Source: Cheilinus undulatus
Lineage: Eukaryota > Chordata > Actinopteri > Labriformes > Labridae
Length of the DNA: 64,000 nt
Assembly (NCBI RefSeq): GCF_018320785.1
Contig: NC_054882.1
Coordinates: forward strand, 23,502,719 to 23,566,718
Reading direction: 5' to 3'
Shown: in pieces, positions 37,301 to 63,350 of the stretch
How positions within the stretch are numbered: the first letter of the stretch is position 1
Layout: every line of letters begins with the position of its first letter
Notes under the pieces: model-generated
Database searches by the model: none
What the model was told of the DNA's origin: nothing
What the model saw: the letters and a program-made list of their open reading frames with translations, nothing else
Program-made: the position numbers and the translations under genes

Positions 37301-40250
37301 ATACCAAGGCACCTCACAGAGAAGAGCCAAACCTGAACCAAACCAGGCCACAACTCAAAATGTTGAATCAGACCCAAAAGGGAATTTGAACCCTTTAACT
37401 AGACCTCAACAAAATACCAAATTGAAACTGCCAGATGAAGCCTACGCTGAATGCACTTGAGGATAACATATCTTTATCTAGGAAACTGTTTGCAATTATA
37501 GGGAAGCACTACAAGCAAACAACTGATCCTAACTAGAAAGCCAATACTATCCCAGTACTAACCATTAAACATTTTTTACTGTTTCGTCAAGCTTTTGATC
37601 AATTAATTTAGATTTGATATCAATTTTACTAATTACATAATTACATTAGTTTCATACAAGACATCTGGAATCTTTGACACCAAGACTGAATTACGTTTAT
37701 AATTTAAGATGTTGCCTTTTCCAAAATGCTCTCTATCAAAGAATTTTTGTTACGCAGATGAAAGCCGAATAAGGACCATATTTTGACAACGCATGTCACT
37801 ATTATGAATGTCTGAATCTGTACCAAGTGTGTCATCTAAACCAGTGACTTCCAACTGATCTAGCCTCAGGACCCATCACCACCTCCTTAATGAGAAGTTG
37901 CAACCTGAATCTCTGAACATTTTTATTTCAATCGATGAAATCTAGAGAAATGCTGATGTAAGATGGAACAGAACATCTGACTGAGCAAAGATACAGGCAA
38001 AACAAACATGTTTCGAGGGTGCATCATTACAGTAGCCCTGGGGGGACGTGTGCACGCGCTGTGCTTCACACCATCTCCCGCTATTGTATATATTTTGGTT
38101 GTTTCTGGAGATCTTAGAAATAATAACCTTACACGGCAGATAGATTTGTTTAACACATCCATCTGGAGAACCTTCAATACTAAGCATTTGGGAAAGGGCA
38201 GAGGATTTGAAAAAAACTGAGAGTGGGATTGGATGAATGTTCTGTCTGTCACATCTTCACGGGCCAATCTTAGCAACAAAACGTGACATAGCCGCAGGTG
38301 CGCAGCTACCAAGGAATAACGCAAACTAAGGCAACTATAGACATGTCAGTACATGACTTTTGTCGTTTTAGAAAAGAAAACAACTCAATGCTGTTCTTTG
38401 TTCTTCTTTTAACGAAGAAACGTCGTCAAGTTCTGATAAAACTGGCAATTTAGCAGCATCCACGCTAAGCTCCTCTGCCATAATTGCACCAGCCTCTTTT
38501 TGCTACTTGCTTGCTGTCACTTTCTAATGGGCCCAAACAGTTCAGACAGGAGCTTTGCAAGACGGATTCACCAGTGAGAAACAAGGAAATGGGCATATCC
38601 ATCTGCTTTGCAAGGTTAGAGAAATAACACATTATCATGGTAAACCAGCTTTGTTATCCTGGGATCACAAGACTGAAATCATAAGAAAAAAACCAAATGT
38701 ACTCATTCATCACAAAAACCAGTGATAGTAAATATATGGATGCATGTACACCTATGGCTTCCAAACGCGTACACTTTTGCAACAATCTCTGTTTTTCCAG
38801 GCACACTTTCATGAACTAAAGAGAACAGCCTTATGACCTACTCTTGAAAAAAAACAGAATTAGTTCGTATTTTTCACTTACAAAAGTCTGAGAACTTGTT
38901 CACTGCCTGACTATTTGATAATGTGTATTTGAATGTAATAAATGCTCTGACCAGTACTCTGCTGGATCAGTCTTTGCATGCATGGACGAATGATCACATC
39001 CCACAAAAAAAAAAACACTAAATGTACCATTTTTCACACAATTATGTCAACCAACAGCTCAAATTTCAACTACACTTAACATTTCGGAAAGATTCTGTCA
39101 GATTTGATGGGTGGTTTCACTCAATTACTTTCATCGCAATTGTAACTCACCAGTTTGAGAAACAAAATCTGTTATGAAACCACAACATGGAGATCAAGCC
39201 AAAATCTTACATGTCATTATCTAAGCACTGTATTTTTACTCAAAATCCTACAAATAGAGTATTCTGGGTTCTTAGGAAAGTTAATCCTTTAATTTCCCAG
39301 GAGGAAAATTCATGACTTTGGCCTGTTATTCTGGTTGACAAATCCCATCATGCTACATTTTCTGCACAAACTTGAAGTTTATTACTGAATAATGGAAAAG
39401 TCAGGATAACACCTTAACAATGTGTTCTTTTTGTCAGGACAAGACCAAGGTGATGCCCTTGTAGCTTACTGTGGCATAGATACTGTAAACATTTCTTTCA
39501 TGTTTGGTAGATTTAAACGTTTAAATACACCCGCTAACAATTTTTCTACACGATTCACAGGCCCGGTTATGTAACTGAATATAAATGTGTTTACTTAAAC
39601 TGTACTCTACGCTGTCAAAGTAATACTGAAAATCCAACCAAGGCCGTCTTCACTATCAGACTCTCAATGTTTCATCAGAAATCCTACACCTCTCTCCTGC
39701 GTTGATCACATGGCACCATTCACTAAAAACTGTCAATGATAGCGCATTAAATCCACATCAAACCCCTCATTACCTCAGATGTACTTTAACAACGGCACCG
39801 TCAAAACAAAAGTTAGCTCATATTGTATTTAGGATATCGGATTGTATGTATAAAGGTGGCGACAATGGCTGCCAATTTGGTTTAATTCACATCTAACAAG
39901 ATAATATTATTTGGTTCAATCACACCAGATAGCCATTTCCCGGGATAATGACAGTTAGAATAGATTGTTCAGTAAGCAGTCTATACGTTAGTTCTGGTAA
40001 GCTAGCTAGCTATGTTAGCCGCTTGCTAAAGATAACAGCGCCGCTCGTTAACGCATTTTTCAGTCGAACAAATGTGCGTAACTAACGGTTAACTTCAAAA
40101 TAAAGCCATCATCAGCATCAAAGGTGTGTAAATACATCCATACTCAGCTTACAGTTGTTATGTTATGTGTTTTAAACAATACAGTCCGCTGTGTAGCATT
40201 AGCTAGCACTAACGTTACCTTTTCTTTTCGGGTACAATTCCTGTGTCCAT
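23752..40250 (-). CDS. hif1a: Hypoxia-inducible factor 1-alpha
   Basis: Oxygen-labile bHLH-PAS subunit that pairs with ARNT and drives hypoxia genes. Exons: 40219-40250, 28838-29028, 28290-28441, 28028-28112, 27316-27425, 26431-26633, 26141-26247, 25848-25995, 25426-25736, 25143-25342, 24922-25032, 24583-24839, 24403-24502, 24208-24298, 23752-23915. The sum is 2,262 nt (753 codons) in consistent phase. Exon 1 gives [10 protein letters not shown]. The basic helix-loop-helix ([19 protein letters not shown]) is at about 14-70, followed by PAS-A, PAS-B and the PAC region. Both VHL-degron prolines are kept: Pro432 (LTLLAP) and Pro562 ([16 protein letters not shown]). The FIH target Asn730 ([11 protein letters not shown]) is kept in the C-terminal transactivation domain. 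The DALDHVN-type end is HIF1A rather than EPAS1. I cannot tell which teleost duplicate (aa or ab) it is. Confidence 0.97.
24302..24323 (-). repeat. 22-nt homopolymer serving as polypyrimidine tract
   Basis: On the plus strand this is a pure A run. On the HIF1A strand it is 22 consecutive T immediately before the CAG acceptor of the exon at 24208-24298. No other pyrimidine tract is needed for that acceptor. Confidence 0.85.
31343..31369. repeat. Poly(A) homopolymer, 27 nt
   Basis: An uninterrupted A run in HIF1A intron 1. It may be the tail of an old retroposed copy, but no recognisable element precedes it. Confidence 0.8.
33060..33280. promoter_or_regulatory. CpG-enriched patch inside HIF1A intron 1
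   Basis: By eye there are about 15 CpG dinucleotides in roughly 210 bp, against a CpG-poor intron on both sides. CpG is moderately present again at 33640-33780. It could be an internal promoter or enhancer. No first exon could be defined. Confidence 0.35.
34766..35050. mobile_element. Foldback DNA element in HIF1A intron 1
   Basis: The ends are inverted: TGCAGACAAAATGGCCAACA on the left, and TGCAGTCAAGATGGCCGACA reading inward from the right. ACATCCAATCCAT and CCGGAAGTC follow in both arms, the right arm having about 13 extra bases (GGGTGGCGCTATA region). The arms total about 45 bp around a core with TTAGGCTTAGGC. No coding frame is seen; the superfamily is unknown. Confidence 0.75.
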
Positions 40251-40560
40251 GTCAGGACGAAAGGACCTGAGTTGAGTCTCTCTATCGATGTAAAGCTGTA
40301 TCTGGGCCCGCCGAGAAATGAACCAAAATCCCGCGAATTTTCACTTGTATAGATCCGTAAATCCTCAACAGAGTCGCATACGAGTCCTCCCTGAGTATAT
40401 TTCGTCAAGAAAAATCAAGCTTTGATCCGCTAAAGCAGCCCATTCGTCGGTCGTTCCTCAGAGATAGTGCCACGCTGGTGAGAGGTTATGTGCGGAGACA
40501 ATCACCGTGGAGGATCACTGGCTCCGCCCCCATGCCTCCGCGGGCACACGCAGTCACATG
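40251..40560 (-). promoter_or_regulatory. hif1a: HIF1A 5' UTR and promoter region
   Basis: GC-richer than its surroundings. A GC box (GGGGCGGAGC on the minus strand) lies at 40521-40530. HRE cores (GCGTG on the minus strand) are at 40471-40475 and 40547-40551. A minimal upstream ORF (ATG at 40377-40379, sense, encoding MRLC then TGA at 40365-40367) may lie in the 5' UTR. There is no TATA box at an obvious distance. The transcription start is not defined. Confidence 0.55.
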
Positions 40561-40949
40561 CTTTTTACTATCGAGGGCGCGCACAGAGGAACCTGAGAAA
40601 TCAAGCACAGAGGACACCACATTTTAATAAAAGTGAGTATTTTGGCATGTGAGATACAGCCATGATACGATTCTAGGGATTAAAGTGCCATTTGTATCTA
40701 AACTTAACACAAAAAAGTCAGAAAATTTGTGTTTAGTAGATTATTCCTTCATTGTAACAATGCTTCTTGGCAACAAATCTTACACTGTTGGAAAGCCTGT
40801 TTATTTCCCTTTAAAAGCCACTTTTTTTAAGGAACATGTATTCGTGGGATAAGCAGAAGAGCTGAGTTTATGGGGTTAACTCATGGAAAATTTGCCAAAA
40901 ATTTTTCTGACAATGCCAAAAAGCTTATTTTCCGTTGCTTTTGACTCAT

Positions 40950-41712
40950 TTGTTCAACAACCCAAGAAGACTGTGTCCTCAGCCTGTCAGAACTTAGGAA
41001 CTGTAGGCTGTCTTTTACAGATTTCCAGTCAAGGTTTGCAGGACGATATGTTCAACGACTCTCAGCCCAGACAGTTGAATAGACTGAATAGACTGCATGC
41101 AGCCAATCCTTGGTCTCATAGAGTTGCCAGGGGGCCTGCCATGACTGCCCTTTACCTTCAGGCCTGTTTGCGTTGGCAACACATGCTTTGGAACCTGAAC
41201 ATTTGGAGAAACATTATGTCCAGTGATGAGTCCAAAATTTCCCCTGGATTGTAAGATCGAAGTGTGGAGAAGATGCTGAGAACGCTGTTCTGATTGCTGC
41301 ACCGATAGCAAAACATATTTTGGTGGAGGCAGTGTGATGGTGTGGGGCGGCATCTCCCTAACTAAAAATAACGAGGCTTGTCATCATTTGAGGCAATCTT
41401 ATGCAGAGAGAAATCAAGATGAGATTCTGCAACCAGTGGCAATCTCATATCTCCACAGTGTGGGACCAAACTCTATCCTCTTAGATGACAATGCTCCCTC
41501 CCTCAGAATGGGGTTTATCAGAGACTTCCTCCAGAATTTGAGAGTGGAGAGTATGGATTGGCCTGGCAGCAGTCCTGACCTCAGCCTCATTGAACACTTG
41601 TGGGATCAGCTTGGGTGTGCTGTTTGTGCCAGAGTGGCCAACACAACCACATTGTCCCATTTGATAAATGCTGGTTGAAGAATGGGATAGCACCCCACAG
41701 CAGTGTGTTACC
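40950..41712 (+). pseudogene. Tc1/mariner transposase fossil
   Basis: Blocks of a DD34E transposase are readable: a helix-turn-helix-like region (near 41085-41170), SDESK (first catalytic Asp, near 41222), VWGGIS (41340), DDNAPS (second Asp, near 41486), and WPGSSPDLSLIEHLWDQLG (Glu, near 41560-41620). Stops and frame shifts between SDESK and VWGGIS, and after LINAG, show it is dead. Terminal inverted repeats were not found. Confidence 0.85.
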
Positions 41713-41944
41713 AAACACAAATTTACTTACTTTTTTGTGCTTAGTTCATGTTGGTTTGACAGTTATCTTTCTATTATGTTCCTGAAGTAAATTTGATTCA
41801 ATGCAAAAATTCTGTGTATTTAAATTTCTGTAAGTGTAGCTAAAAGATAAATATTTTGATTTATGTTGCCCAAGTTTTATAGGGGACAGCCAACCAGTGG
41901 GTAAACACTTCTGCCCATCACCTTTGCTGAAAGCCGTTTTTGTA

Positions 41945-42481
41945 CAACCTCAATTCCAAAAAGGTTGAGGCGCTGTGTAAAATGTGAAGTACAATTATTT
42001 GCAAACTCATAAACCAACATTTTATTTGCAATAGAGAATAAACATATGAGGTGTTGAAATTGAGATGTTTTACCATTTTTTACCTTTTAAATGTGTTGCT
42101 GTTATCAAATTCAAAATGTTAGCTTATTTTGAATTTAATGGCAGCAACACATTTGAAAAAAAGTAAGTACAGAGCTATGTTTACCGTTGTGTCGCATCCA
42201 TGGTTTCCAAAAAGATTTAAAAATTTTGATTCCTTTGACCACAGAACAGTTTTCCATTTTTTTTGCCTCAGTCCATTTTAAATGAGGTTTGGCCAAGGGA
42301 AGACAGCTGTGTTTCTTGGTCTTGTTTACATATGGCTTCTTTGCATAGTAGAGCTTTAACTTTGTGGATGCATGGCAAACTGTGTTGGCAGAATTATTTT
42401 TGGAAATGGTCCTGCAAATCATTACATTCTGTTTTTATTTACATTTTACAAAGCATCCTAACATTTTTGGAATTGAGGTTG
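41945..42481. mobile_element. 537-bp non-autonomous DNA element with internal hairpin
   Basis: CAACCTCAATTCCAAAAA opens the element, and its exact reverse complement closes it. Similarity continues through GCGCTGTGTAAAATG against GATGCTTTGTAAAATG. Inside, a 29-bp stem (42089-42117 and 42126-42154) surrounds an 8-nt loop. No coding frame was identified. The terminus is a familiar teleost repeat, but I cannot name its superfamily with certainty. Confidence 0.8.
42089..42154. repeat. 29-bp stem, 8-nt loop hairpin
   Basis: AAATGTGTTGCTGTTATC... pairs with ...GGCAGCAACACATTT at 26 of 29 positions, with GTTAGCTT as the loop. The size is close to a pre-miRNA stem, but the origin is the surrounding transposon. 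Confidence 0.8.
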
Positions 42482-45400
42482 AACAATAAAAACTGATTAT
42501 ACCACCAGATTGAGACTGTTTGTGCCACTTCAAAATAACCCTGCTTTTACCATCTCAAGTTGTCTCAAGTTCCATGTCACACTTGTCCATCCCTGCCATT
42601 CCTCTTTTCAAACTTTTAACACAGTCCCTTGAGGTCTCAGTAAAACATCTCTTCCATGCTTTGGTCAAAATATAACATGGATCAATCATCAGCATGAGAA
42701 GCAGCAATGGCGTGGTTCCTGTAGGGACAGCCAGGACTAGAGCAGTCCTTTTCAGTCCTGGCTCTCAGCTTGAGCAGGTGCAGGGGGTAGAGGGGCAATG
42801 GAGGTAGCCTGGTTAATCAAGTCATTATCACCAACAGTCACAAGTTCACAATCACTGAAATAATTGGACTGATTCTTTTCTCTGTTGTAGGTTTTATACT
42901 TTTTCCTTGTGTTTTTAAATTCATTATTATAATTTCATTTTGTTTATTTTCATAATTTTGTATTTTTTAGGTGGTTTTGACACTATACACTTCAGCCATT
43001 AACAGCCTTTCTCATGTCTGTTTTGGTGTGTGTCTCTTTACATGCAAATGAGCTCTTCTAAGCCCGCCCTTCTCTTCAGTGGGGTGGGCCAACATGAGTA
43101 TTGATAAGAGCAACCCATCTGCCTACCTTGCCCAAATGATGCCCTTTCTGGGTTCAGACATTTCCTCTCAATAAATGGCGGTAAATGGGGAAGATGAGGT
43201 CATTGCCGATTTAAAGCTTAATACATAAAAGCCATACAGTTTAACAGTTATCAGGGGCCAAAATCTATTGGCCAGTGAGTTAGGCCAGTGTTTTTCAGCC
43301 TCTCCCCATCAAACTGGACAACAGTGTTTTTTTTCATTATATAATCCCCTTTAATTTGAGGAAGCAATTTCCATGAGTTTAAAAGACTGAAAGAGACTGG
43401 ATCAATAATGATGTCTGTTAATGACCTCCAAAAACATTAATGGCAAGCTTAATCATTTCTGCATGGTTATTTTTTAATGCCTGACTCTGCTGCTGTGGCG
43501 TAGCTGTGAAGCAAGACGGTAAATAGCATGCTGCTGAAATAGCCTGTTCACATTTTCCATGGCAAAGGTTCACACTGAGTGATACATGTGACTGCTCAAG
43601 TTTTCTGGTACAAAACACAAAAAATCCATAGACAGATTAAAGGTACCACTTTGTCCATAGGGGTTGCTAAAAATGACACAAATCCCAAGTTCCCCACAGG
43701 AGCTTTAAAGAGGAAAATGTGTAGATTTATAAGTTGTAGGAGTGTTGTGTTTGTGTGACTGATATCCTCCACTCTCCACCAGACTGCCTTTTCCTTATTA
43801 TAAAAGATTGTATAAAGCTGAGTTCTACATAACGATCTTAAGACGGTGTTTTTATATTTCTTAAAGCCAGTAATCTGTCTACATTAGTAGACGTTTTATC
43901 TCAAGCCATAAGCATACAGCAATTTGTTAGCATTGACATGATGAGTGCCTTTAAGGGATCATAACTGGCATCTACTTCACATTTACCACCTTAGAGTTGG
44001 TTTTGGTCATTTTCCTGAACTGGTTTGGTGTTCTGTCCGGTCAGGCTCCTCCTACCTCCCCACAGTTTGGCCGTTCATCATACTGCCTGTGATTCAGCCC
44101 CTGTACTGGAAAGAAAAATGGAAGGAAAATATTTTCCAATCCTCCAAAAGTCCCAGGAAAAATCCTTATAATGCTCATCCTCTCACACTTCATGTGTTGG
44201 ATGTTACAATACAGCTATGGCACTCTTTGTTTATCACTCCCCAGAACTGTTGGCTGGGTAGCAAAACACTTGAGCGTCAGCAGCAGAGACACACTTTGAC
44301 CTGAGGACAAATAAATACAGGATCAGGCAGGCCTCCCGTAGCTTTGCTATAATTTGATTATTAAATATTTTGATCCTTAGCACAGGGAGTTACTTCAACA
44401 GAAAGCCCTGCATGCGCGGTTTCTGTAACCATCTCTTTATCTTCTTGCTGTTGGTCTCCAGAGATCATTGATCTTTTGATGAGCAATACGAATTATGTTT
44501 ACTTTCTTAGTCACTCTGATTAACTTTACAACTGTCTGGCCAGGATAGTAGTCACACTTTTTCTCTGTGCTTATAGTCACTGCAGGAAGGTGAGCACATT
44601 GTTAAACTCACGCCCCAGCCAGTAATCTCAGTTAGAGTACACAGTGAATATTAGCGTTTCAGAAATAGTTATCAAGTGTGAAAAACTGCTGGTAATGTCT
44701 GACAAGTTCAATTAAAATACCTCAAAGAGAGGCTTTGCTGTGTGATAACGCCATTAACACTGCTTTGAAAGGGAAATGTTGAAATGTATGAGAACAACTG
44801 TGCTACTGCAGTCAACTCTGATGGGACTCTTCCTGAGTCAGTGTCTGTATCCTTATTGTGAGGCTGTTAAACTAAAGATGAACAACTTTTAAGAACTGCC
44901 ATTATTCTGATTTTGAATTGCTGTATTGAGGCGAATGATGACTTTATGTTTTTCTTATTTTCAAAAAGAAAAACGCATACAAAAACAAGGAAAGTAAGAT
45001 TTCTTGCAAATTATTCTAGGAAAAATTCACACTTTTTTATGTAAAGCATAACATGTCTACCACGAGAAAAAGTATTATACTAGTATTTTGTAACATATTT
45101 CAGGTCAAAGAAATATTGCACCTTCTGTGAGACAAACTGCAATTTAATCTAAATTTTGAGTAATTGCCCAGCCCTAATGTAAACTAGTGACCACAGATAA
45201 AAACGCTCTTGGCCTTAACCAAAAGAAAAAGTTTTGTATGGCTTGCAACATCCCAAGAGTCTTTAGGCAGCCTGAAACAAGAAAAAATGAGAACCTTGAA
45301 CAAGGTGAATCTAAATTTAACAAAAGGCAAGGACTGTAATAAGTATTTGTATATTTATTAGATCCTGTGCTGATGTCTAAATCAACTCAACTCCTTCGTA

Positions 45401-47365
45401 ACAACAGTGCCTTACGGCTGGAAATCTGCTCTCTCTGATGCTTTGCCAACCAGTATTTTGTTTTGTTTTGCCTTTTTTCCTTTAGTCTTTTCTGCTATGG
45501 TTATTTGCCATTCCTCCAGGCTTGTATGCTGTTCTTTTAAGGGCAGGAGATTGAGAGAGTGTGAAATGGCATGAGAGAAAGGCCAGACCCAACTTTAGAT
45601 GAGGCCTGCAGGACCACACGAGTTACACCTAACTGCCAGGCAATCATTGCTGCTGAAATCTACCTAATGACTGATGATGGTTTTCATTTAGAGTTTAATT
45701 ATGCTTTTAAGGACAGTTTGATATTTAATCTTTGCCATGTTGTCACTTGATGTAATCTTGTTATTAATGTTTTATATTGCTTAATTTCCATGTTTCTGCA
45801 CATTTCTTTAAATCTGACTGCAAACCAAAAGATTCTTCTTGGTGACAATGAAGTTGAAAAAGTGCAAATCATCCCCCTTTTTTACCATATTTCTCATTCC
45901 TGCACAGTACTTTGATATGACAATTTAAAAAAGATATATCAGAGAACCTGTTCCTTTTCAGAGATGTCCAGATTAGATTTAAAAATCTATGTGGAGAGTT
46001 AGTTTCGTTATCTGGCCTATTTTGTTGATATTGTCCATTCAGCACTGATTCAATCAGAGAGAGGCACTGCTGGCAGCCATCAGTACATCTCTGTAATGAA
46101 AGTGGAGACAAGGCTCCTAAATCTCCCCTTTCATTCAGACATCACCCGAGGAAAGCTTCCAGACGGGGGTCACTTTGATTGGCAAACAAAAAGTCAAGTC
46201 ACTTAATCCAATGTCTCTTTCTCTCTTTAGCACACACCTTTGTTAGGGACTGCTTAAAGTGTAAAGAGATCAATGCACCTCCAACTCGTGAGTTGAAATG
46301 ATATTTAAGGTGAGCCGCAGACTTAACAGGGATTAAAATGCATGACAAGAAGAGCTTAGTGGAAGCTTCAGCTCACACGCTTACACTTGCACACATAACA
46401 ATGTATTACTAGAGAGAGCTCGTTTCTTCTTTCAGGCATTTGTGTACCCAAAGTCGCCGATTTAGTATGTAAAACTTCACCACTGTCCTCAGGAGAGGAG
46501 GCTGAGAAGATAAACAGATGTGATGAATTCCTCCTTCAAACTAACAGGAAGAGTCTCTCCCCTTCCTGCAGGGTCAAGGCTGTTCATTTATAGGCAGCTT
46601 CAGCTTTGGCCACTTTCCTCTCAACTGAACTTTGTTGTTGCTTTGTTTTATTAGATTCAGTTGCTATGACCAGATGTGGCAATGTGCCGTATTCATGCTT
46701 CAAAAAGTATTACAAAAGCAAGATTTCTTCTACTTGTGTCTTCCTGTTTCTATCAAAGGCGACAGTAATGGTGCGGTGTGGTTTCCTGTTTATTCTCATC
46801 TGGCTTGTGTTGAAGGAAGAGAGCCATCGACACCCCCAGTACAGTGGGGTTAAATGTTTAAGCTTGCTCTAACAACTTCTTCAAAGTTTATGTAGTAGTG
46901 AGGGCTGTTAGAGTATCCTTCAGGGGTAATATTCAATCATCTTCTCTGATTTGCATGTTGTAAAATACTTTTTAGTGTGTTCAGGGATCTGAATAATAGG
47001 CATCAGTGAGAGACAACTGACACTCTCGTGAAATCTTCACACACTAAACAAGCATTCATCCTCTGACCAAGGTGGCTCTGCGGTAAAATCACCAAACTTT
47101 CACATATTTCATAGTCAACATGAATCACAACAATCTATAACCTCAAACAAAGTCTTGCTTCATCCTCAACATTCCTTGTTGACTGAAGTATGCAGATCAA
47201 CCAAGATGGATGCCAAGTTACTGTGGCAAGGTGTGATTAATGGTTAAGTAACACATGACCTACTTTATAATGCAGACATCTGCAACTTAGATTAAATTTT
47301 CTTTTAAGATCATTGTTTTCTTTCATGCAATTGTATAAAAGTTTATTGTATTAAGTTTAAAACCT

Positions 47366-47371
47366 TTTATT
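47366..47371 (-). terminator. Candidate PRKCH poly(A) signal
   Basis: Minus-strand AATAAA, with a second copy at 47342-47347. Chosen by position only. Confidence 0.35.
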
Positions 47372-48001
47372 GATGTATACTTTTATTTTGAAAACGGGGC
47401 GATCAACTTCCATGCAGCCAGTGTGTGTATGTCTGTGTGAATCTGTTTACTTCCCAGTCACGCCACTGAGAAGCTATTTCATCTGCTCACTCAGTCTTTC
47501 CAGGATTTCAGCAGGCAGCAGCGTTTTTCTGGAAATCTCCGGCAGGCCGGATCAAACTCTGCATCTGGGAGTAAAATGAAACACAAACCACACTTTTACA
47601 CTCCAAAAAAGTGCTTTTTAAATTGGAAGTAACTTGCAGCAGTTTCATTGGTTTCACATCAGAGCAAATGTACAGAAAACCATGGCATGGTGCACCTTTC
47701 TCAAACAAGTTTCACATTGACATGTCAAAAAGTCAATGGAATGAATGTTCAAAGCCCAAGTCACGACATTATGAAAATCTCATTTCAAAGTTGATCACAC
47801 GCCACGTTTCAGGGAATTACAGGAGAGCTTTAGAGTGCAGCCCCTGTTCTTGTCAAACATGTGTCTGGCTGACTCCTCAGGCACTTTGCACCCTCATGTC
47901 TCTGGGGAATGTGACAGTGTCAGTCTGTATGTGTCACAGGGGAACTGTCCAGGACAAAGACACACTGAGGAGAAGAGACAAGTGGATCAATGAAGACACA
48001 T
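47366..48001 (-). other. prkch: Probable PRKCH 3' UTR
   Basis: Between the PRKCH stop (48002-48004) and the minus-strand AATAAA at 47366-47371. A second hexamer at 47342-47347 is an equally good end. The real UTR could be longer. Confidence 0.4.

Positions 48002-63350
<15,349 letters not shown>

Larger units (their letters stand above)
29029..40218 (-). other. HIF1A intron 1 (11.2 kb)
   Basis: Separates the 32-nt first coding exon from the bHLH exon. It contains a 27-nt poly(A) run (31343-31369), a locally CpG-enriched patch (about 33060-33280), a foldback element (34766-35050) and a pair of HRE-like cores (38046-38057). The long frames inside it (33007-33354, 37923-38324, 35718-35993) resemble no protein family. 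I see no RNA gene. Confidence 0.7.
40561..47365. other. Intergenic gap between HIF1A and PRKCH
   Basis: Holds a Tc1 transposase fossil (40950-41712) and a foldback element (41945-42481). The remaining 5 kb (42482-47365) is AT-rich. Its frames (43945-44304, 46606-46872) do not resemble known proteins and have no splice or codon pattern supporting a gene. Confidence 0.6.

Noticed and set aside
37923-38324. 133-codon minus-strand frame in HIF1A intron 1
   Set aside because: No recognisable domain, no conserved context, and an overlapping frame of similar length on the other strand.
23752-40250. EPAS1 (HIF2A) instead of HIF1A
   Set aside because: The N terminus, degron sequence [17 protein letters not shown], and the C-terminal [11 protein letters not shown] are HIF1A-type, and PRKCH is the expected HIF1A neighbour.
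42730-42762. Small 9-bp hairpin (GCCAGGACT / AGTCCTGGC)
   Set aside because: The stem is short and could arise by chance; no surrounding element or conservation can be judged.
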